From Lachnospiraceae bacterium (GTDB lineage Bacteria; Bacillota_A; Clostridia; Lachnospirales; Lachnospiraceae), in NCBI GenBank assembly GCA_017391465.1, contig JAFOYH010000101.1, positions 28,339 through 92,338 on the forward strand: a DNA stretch of 64,000 nt. Direction: 5' to 3'. This document shows, one piece after another, positions 60,145 to 64,000 of this stretch. The stretch's first letter is position 1. The number at the start of each line of letters is the position of its first letter. The notes beneath the pieces were generated by a model. It was not told the DNA's origin. It worked only from the letters and a program-made list of their open reading frames with translations, and ran no database searches. A program made the translations under genes and the position numbers.

Positions 60145-60690
60145 ATGAGACATGATAGATTGATTGAGAATATAAAAGATCAGATCAAAGAAGCACAGAT
60201 GAAATTAGGATATACAAAGGAATCCCTTCGATTTTATTATCCTGTGGATACACTGAAATCCATGTTGAGAGTAGATGCATCGAATGCAGATGAAATGTTG
60301 GAGATTTTGGGATCCGAAATGTTTCAGAATACAGAATTGGGAAAATTAAGTTTTGCTTCCCATAAACATAGAATTGAAGTCAGTGTGTCTCCTGAAGGGG
60401 CAGAGTATGTTCATAAGAACATGGAAGAACCGAAATTTTTAAAAGCATTAATTGCCTTATTTGGGACAAATCATCATTGCAAAATGGAAGATGTGGATGC
60501 ATTATTTAAATCCTTCAGCCCTAATTATATATGTAAAAAGATGCCGGAAAGCTGCGATTTTGATGTGGTTTTTTATTTTGCTGATTGGAAGATCGATGCC
60601 TATTATTATTGTGTAAAAGAAGAAATGGGTCATACAATTTATCATCGATTTACCAGAGAAGATATGGTAGAATTATTAAAAGATGAATAA
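60145..60690 (+). CDS. DUF3877-like protein
   Basis: This 181-residue cytosolic protein of unknown function resembles the DUF3877 family, known to me mostly from Lachnospiraceae. The residues behind this are the N-terminal IKDQIKEAQMKLGYTKESLRF helix with YYPVDTL after it. There is no signal peptide, membrane segment or catalytic motif; several His and Cys residues in the second half are not arranged as a known site. It is followed after 26 bases by a small protein and a GNAT gene, probably one operon. Confidence 0.7.
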   Translation: MRHDRLIENIKDQIKEAQMKLGYTKESLRFYYPVDTLKSMLRVDASNADEMLEILGSEMFQNTELGKLSFASHKHRIEVSVSPEGAEYVHKNMEEPKFLKALIALFGTNHHCKMEDVDALFKSFSPNYICKKMPESCDFDVVFYFADWKIDAYYYCVKEEMGHTIYHRFTREDMVELLKDE

Positions 60691-60716
60691 TTATTATAAG
60701 AAAAGAGGTTCAAACG

Positions 60717-60959
60717 ATGACAAAAAAAGAAAAAGCGATTCAGTTGATTGATCGAATTCCAGAAGAGAAGATGGATTATATTTTAGGTGTATTAGAAGGT
60801 GCTGCCATTCCGATGCCAGAGATTACGGTAGGAAATATTACGTCTTTCTTATCGGAAGGTGCCGGTGAATCTGAAGATCCGGATATGGATGAATTATGTG
60901 AAGTTTTGGAAAAGATGGCACGTGCAGAACTTCGTGCATATGCCAACGGAGAAAAATAA
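60717..60959 (+). CDS. Small acidic protein of unknown function
   Basis: This 80-residue protein has no recognised family. It begins with a helical stretch (KEKAIQLIDRIPEEKMDYIL), then a short hydrophobic middle (GAAIPMPEITVGNITSFL), and is acidic after it. The start has AAAAGAGG before it. Its stop codon TAA is directly followed by the ATG of the GNAT gene, so the two are translated together. It could be a small partner of that acetyltransferase, which is a guess from position only. Confidence 0.65.
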   Translation: MTKKEKAIQLIDRIPEEKMDYILGVLEGAAIPMPEITVGNITSFLSEGAGESEDPDMDELCEVLEKMARAELRAYANGEK

Positions 60960-61442
60960 ATGAATATTCGACATGCGAGTCTGGCAGATCTGGAGTCCAT
61001 TACAGCAATTGAGTCTGCATGTTTCCCCGAAGCAGAGGCGGCGAAAAAGAAAGATTTTGAAGCTCGTTTACAGGTATATCCGGAGTGTTTTTGGGTATTA
61101 TGTAATCAGAATGTGATGATTGGATTTGTCAACGGTTTTGTAACAGATCAGAAAAATCTGACGGATGAGATGTATGAAAACGCCAAAATGCATGATCCAA
61201 AGGGTGATTGGCAAATGATTTTTGGTGTAAATACATTACCGGAATATCGACGAAAGGGATTTGCAGAAAAAATTTTAAATCAGGTGATTCTTGATGCTAG
61301 ACAACAGGGTAGAAAAGGTTTAGTTTTAACTTGTAAAGATGCTTTGAGACATTATTATGCAAAATTTGGATTTGTAGACGAGGGAATATCTGAATCTATG
61401 CATGGCAATGTGATTTGGTATCAGATGCGTTTGACATTTTAG
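60960..61442 (+). CDS. GNAT-family N-acetyltransferase
   Basis: This 160-residue GCN5-related acetyltransferase has the acetyl-CoA loop near PEYRRKGFAEKIL (about 99-111) and a preceding beta strand MIFGVNTL. The ending HYYAKFGFVDEGI is typical. The substrate could be a small amine or a protein N-terminus; it is not RimI by any signature I can see. It starts at the base after the stop of the small protein at 60717. Confidence 0.88.
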   Translation: MNIRHASLADLESITAIESACFPEAEAAKKKDFEARLQVYPECFWVLCNQNVMIGFVNGFVTDQKNLTDEMYENAKMHDPKGDWQMIFGVNTLPEYRRKGFAEKILNQVILDARQQGRKGLVLTCKDALRHYYAKFGFVDEGISESMHGNVIWYQMRLTF

Positions 61443-61471
61443 AGTGATGGGAATGTATTGGGGGAAGTACA

Positions 61472-62236
61472 ATGAAAATGCATTTATATGGTTTGTCAGA
61501 GAATCCGAAAATGCTTTTAATTCATGGTGTATTGACACCTTGGCAGGTTTGGGAGCCTCAGGTACAGCATTTTAAAGAACGGTATCAGGTATATGTGGTT
61601 GAATTGGATGGACATACACAAGATAAGGCAAGTCGATTTGTTTCGATTGAGGCAGAAACAGAAAAAATAGAAAAATATTGTGAGGATCGAGAAATTGACA
61701 CCTTTGATGTGGTTTGCGGTTTATCTATGGGTGGCCTTATAGCATATACATTATGGAAAAATCAAAGACTTAAGATTCGGTATTTAATTATGGATGGAGC
61801 GCCACTGATACCGATTGGAAGAATTGCTGCGGCTATGATGATGAGATTTTACCTGAAGATTGTCCATAAATCTCAGAAAAGAGATCCTAAAACTCTGGAT
61901 AATTTCAAAAGAGATTTTCTTCCTGAAAAGTATCTTGAATCCTATCTTGCATTGGTAGATTTAATCAGCGATACGTCCATCGAAAATATTGTACATTCGG
62001 TATGTCAAAATGATCTTCGTACGGACATTGAGAATGATACCCGTATTTTGTATATCCATGGTACGAAGGCGAATGAAGCATTATCACAGAAAAGTGCTAA
62101 GATTTTAAAAGAATTTTATCCGAAAACAGAGATTCTCTGTTTTATAGGTGCTGCACATGGGTATAAAGCGGTCTTTGAACCGGATACATGGATTGCAGTT
62201 GTGGAAGATTTTTTATCCGAAAAAAGTGAAGAATAG
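61472..62236 (+). CDS. Alpha/beta hydrolase (first of two)
   Basis: This 254-residue alpha/beta-fold hydrolase has the oxyanion region LIHGVLTPW near the start and the nucleophile elbow GLSMGG (Ser at about 90). A likely catalytic Asp lies near LYIHGTKANE, and the His in AAHGYK. No signal peptide is visible, so it acts in the cytosol. The substrate is unknown (ester, lactone or peptide). It is followed by a terminator, then by a second hydrolase gene of the same fold. Confidence 0.85.
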   Translation: MKMHLYGLSENPKMLLIHGVLTPWQVWEPQVQHFKERYQVYVVELDGHTQDKASRFVSIEAETEKIEKYCEDREIDTFDVVCGLSMGGLIAYTLWKNQRLKIRYLIMDGAPLIPIGRIAAAMMMRFYLKIVHKSQKRDPKTLDNFKRDFLPEKYLESYLALVDLISDTSIENIVHSVCQNDLRTDIENDTRILYIHGTKANEALSQKSAKILKEFYPKTEILCFIGAAHGYKAVFEPDTWIAVVEDFLSEKSEE

Positions 62237-62244
62237 AATAAGCT

Positions 62245-62280
62245 AAGGCGGTATGACTTTGTGTCATACTGTCTTTTTTT
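62245..62280 (+). terminator. Terminator after the first hydrolase gene
   Basis: GGCGGTATGAC (62247-62257) pairs with GTCATACTGTC (62263-62273), two G-T pairs, with T bases to 62280. Confidence 0.85.
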
Positions 62281-62293
62281 CGTATGACAAACA

Positions 62294-62302
62294 TGATATA
62301 AT
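62294..62302 (+). promoter_or_regulatory. Extended -10 promoter of the second hydrolase gene
   Basis: TGATATAAT lies about 62 bases before the start at 62365. The -35 region is only T-rich. Confidence 0.5.
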
Positions 62303-62364
62303 AAGCGTACTTAAGCGAAGACAAAAAGTATTAGAGATTATTGTACGTCGGAGAGGTTTAAAAG

Positions 62365-63171
62365 ATGATCTATCATGCAAAAAATGGTTGTTTAAAAATA
62401 GATAATACGGATATGGACTATATTTCTTTTGGAAAAGGTAAGAAAAATCTCATTATGATTCCGGGATTAGGAGATGGATTGACGACTGTCAAAGGAACGG
62501 CTATTCCTTTTTCAATAATGTATCGACAGTTTGCAAAGGATTATAAAGTCTATGTGTTTAGTCGTAAGAATCAATTAAGTGAGGGATATTCTACAAGAGA
62601 TATGGCGCGAGATCTTATGAAAGCGATGCGAAAGCTTGGTATTCATAAGGCGCATATTATGGGCATTTCTCAGGGGGGAATGATTGCTCAGCATTTGGCC
62701 ATTCATTATCCGGAAACAGTGGATAAACTGATTCTTTGTGTGACCATTGGAAGACAGAATCCGACCATACAAAGGGTTGTTTCTTATTGGTATAAGCTTG
62801 CCCAAAAAGGGAATTATCGAAAGATTATGAAAGACACAGCCAAGCGTATGTATGTTAAATATAATGAAACATATTATAATTTTTTTGTGCCTGTTCTGGA
62901 AATGTTTTGTGCACCAAAGACTTTTGATCGGTTTTTGATTCAGGCCAAGGCTTGTTTAAGTCATGATGCCTTTGATGATTTACATAGGATAGAGGCAAAG
63001 ACACTGGTTATCGGTGCGAGTAAAGACAGGGTTCTTGAGGGTCAGTCATCTATAGATATTGCCCATCAGATTGAAAACAGTCGTTTAGTTATGTTTGACG
63101 AATATAGTCATGGCGTTTATGAAGAAGCAAAAGAGTTTAATACGGTTATACTGGATTTTTTGCGTGAATAG
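62365..63171 (+). CDS. Alpha/beta hydrolase (second of two)
   Basis: This 268-residue alpha/beta hydrolase opens with a beta hairpin (MIYHAKNGCLKIDNTDMDYI) and has IPGLGDG as oxyanion region. The nucleophile elbow is GISQGG (Ser about 109), with the acid in GASKDRVL and the His in YSHGVYEE. It resembles the lactonase/haloperoxidase-like group, but no precise substrate can be named. GGAG-like bases (TCGGAGAGG) precede ATG 62365. A gene for an unknown protein starts 12 bases after it. Confidence 0.87.
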   Translation: MIYHAKNGCLKIDNTDMDYISFGKGKKNLIMIPGLGDGLTTVKGTAIPFSIMYRQFAKDYKVYVFSRKNQLSEGYSTRDMARDLMKAMRKLGIHKAHIMGISQGGMIAQHLAIHYPETVDKLILCVTIGRQNPTIQRVVSYWYKLAQKGNYRKIMKDTAKRMYVKYNETYYNFFVPVLEMFCAPKTFDRFLIQAKACLSHDAFDDLHRIEAKTLVIGASKDRVLEGQSSIDIAHQIENSRLVMFDEYSHGVYEEAKEFNTVILDFLRE

Positions 63172-63182
63172 GAGGATTGATC

Positions 63183-63644
63183 ATGGGATTATTTGATTTA
63201 TTTAAAAAGAAAAATGAACCTCAGATTACATTAAAAGAATTAATTGTTTCGAATTATGAGCAGCAGTATCTTGCTGAGTGTAAATACATCTGGAAAAATT
63301 ATGTGCCAGAAAGTGGTCAGTCCGAAGTTCTTCAAGGTGAACTTTTGCGTGAGATTGAAAAACTTCGTAATGAAGCCAAAGATAATGGAAACGTTAACTG
63401 GGATTCTAATTTTTCTTATTTTTGTGAAAACATCAAATGGAAGCTTTCAAATATGAGCATTTTTTCGGGAGAAGAATTGTTAAAAGTTACATTGGTGATG
63501 GATTATCTCAAATATACGGGTGAAAATAATATCTGTTATTCGAGAGATAATCTCTATGATATTGTTGCAGATGCTATCGGAAAATTACAGAATGTTCATC
63601 CGGATCCGATTCCATGTGATATTAATTATGCGATTCAGAGATAG
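63183..63644 (+). CDS. Unknown 153-residue protein
   Basis: I do not recognise this protein. It starts with an amphipathic stretch MGLFDLFKKKNEP, as in some membrane-associated cytosolic proteins, then is mostly helical and charged. It has no signal peptide, transmembrane segment or known motif. ATG 63183 is seven bases after GGAGG (63171-63175), which rules out the in-frame TTG 63177. It overlaps nothing and is followed after 12 bases by a GNAT gene cut by the window end. Confidence 0.7.
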   Translation: MGLFDLFKKKNEPQITLKELIVSNYEQQYLAECKYIWKNYVPESGQSEVLQGELLREIEKLRNEAKDNGNVNWDSNFSYFCENIKWKLSNMSIFSGEELLKVTLVMDYLKYTGENNICYSRDNLYDIVADAIGKLQNVHPDPIPCDINYAIQR

Positions 63645-63656
63645 GTTGTGTGAATT

Positions 63657-64000
63657 ATGTTAAATATAAGAGCAGCACGAATGGACGAATATGAACGAGT
63701 CAGAGATTTCTATTATGATGTCATCCGCAGTTTTCAGGATGCGGAATATGATCCACAGTGGAAAATCGGTATTTATCCTACAGATGAGTATCTCTATACA
63801 TCTATCGAAAAACAGGAACTTTATGTAGGGTTTGTCGGTGAGGGTATGGTAGCAGCGATGGTTCTAAATCATAGATTTAATGAAGGCTATAACCATGTTC
63901 GTTGGCTCATCGATGTAAATCAGGACGAGGTCATGGTCATTCACCTGTTGTGTGTACATCCAAAAGTCAGAAAACGGAGTCTTGCTAAACAGATGGTTTT
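63657..64000 (+). CDS. GNAT-family acetyltransferase, truncated by the window end
   Basis: The first 114 residues of a GNAT protein are present. MLNIRAARMDEYERVRDFYYDVI is a typical N-terminal strand-helix. LYVGFVGEGMVAAM is the central beta strand pair, and VIHLLCVHPKVRKRSLAKQMV is the acetyl-CoA loop start. The C-terminal part is outside the window. The start ATG 63657 is 12 bases after the previous stop, with a weak ribosome site, so it may be coupled to the unknown gene ahead. Confidence 0.85.
   Translation, partial: MLNIRAARMDEYERVRDFYYDVIRSFQDAEYDPQWKIGIYPTDEYLYTSIEKQELYVGFVGEGMVAAMVLNHRFNEGYNHVRWLIDVNQDEVMVIHLLCVHPKVRKRSLAKQMV

Overview
The window looks like chromosome from a low-GC, spore-forming anaerobic Firmicute of the class Clostridia, most likely Lachnospiraceae. 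This is inferred from spore germination receptor genes, a trimeric electron-bifurcating [FeFe]-hydrogenase with its sensory relatives, an acyl-CoA:acetate CoA-transferase, the gene order hprK-ROK kinase-murB-rapZ-whiA-HPr, and strong AGGAGG ribosome binding sites. I see no rRNA, tRNA, CRISPR array, insertion sequence or prophage. Almost all of the window is core-type chromosome.

Layout. (1) 1-3.2 kb: a germination receptor operon in which the B and C subunits are one reading frame. (2) 3.3-6.6 kb: D-Ala-D-Ala ligase, glutamate racemase, a DUF1934 protein and class II fructose-bisphosphate aldolase. (3) 6.8-10.7 kb: two exported surface proteins, an SH3b-repeat glucosaminidase and a cohesin-like protein. 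(4) 10.8-16.1 kb: a sigma-factor-like protein without region 4, a polysaccharide deacetylase, endonuclease IV, O-acetylhomoserine sulfhydrylase and a CoA-transferase. (5) 16.2-20.5 kb, minus strand: a MarR regulator with a heterodimeric ABC exporter, behind a near-consensus promoter and a tandem palindromic operator. (6) 20.5-32.2 kb: a hydrogenase region. A minus-strand operon (DRTGG, HATPase, hydrogenase-like Fe-S protein, DRTGG, PHP) diverges from hydC-HATPase-ferredoxin-hydB-hydA. These are followed by a PAS-containing sensory hydrogenase and a PP2C phosphatase. (7) 32.2-36.9 kb: Nudix hydrolase, M18, M48 and M15 peptidases, and a zinc-ribbon protein. (8) 37-45.3 kb: NSS transporter, murF, HAD phosphatase, ftsH, uvrC. 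(9) 45.3-53.9 kb: hprK, ROK glucokinase, murB, rapZ, whiA, a Crh-like HPr with Asp at position 15, and pyruvate carboxylase. (10) 54.1-64 kb: a parvulin-type foldase, ferritin, metA, a P-type ATPase, DUF3877, two GNATs, two alpha/beta hydrolases and small unknowns.

How genes work together. MetA (Glu111, which predicts acetyl-CoA use) and the O-acetylhomoserine sulfhydrylase form a split direct-sulfhydrylation route to homocysteine. HydABC would couple NADH and ferredoxin oxidation to H2 production. The surrounding hydrogenase-like sensors, HATPases and phosphatase look like a redox or H2 signalling module whose target is not encoded nearby. HprK and the D15 HPr form a likely carbon-regulation pair without phosphotransfer. 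ddl, murI, murB and murF supply peptidoglycan precursors.

The strongest candidates for something new are the hydrogenase sensory module (20.5-32.2 kb), the GerAB-GerAC fusion with an internal lipobox and possible internal start, the region-4-less sigma-like protein, the D15 HPr, and a structured leader at about 40.17-40.34 kb. All identifications are from reading motifs and remembered family features; no database search was run.
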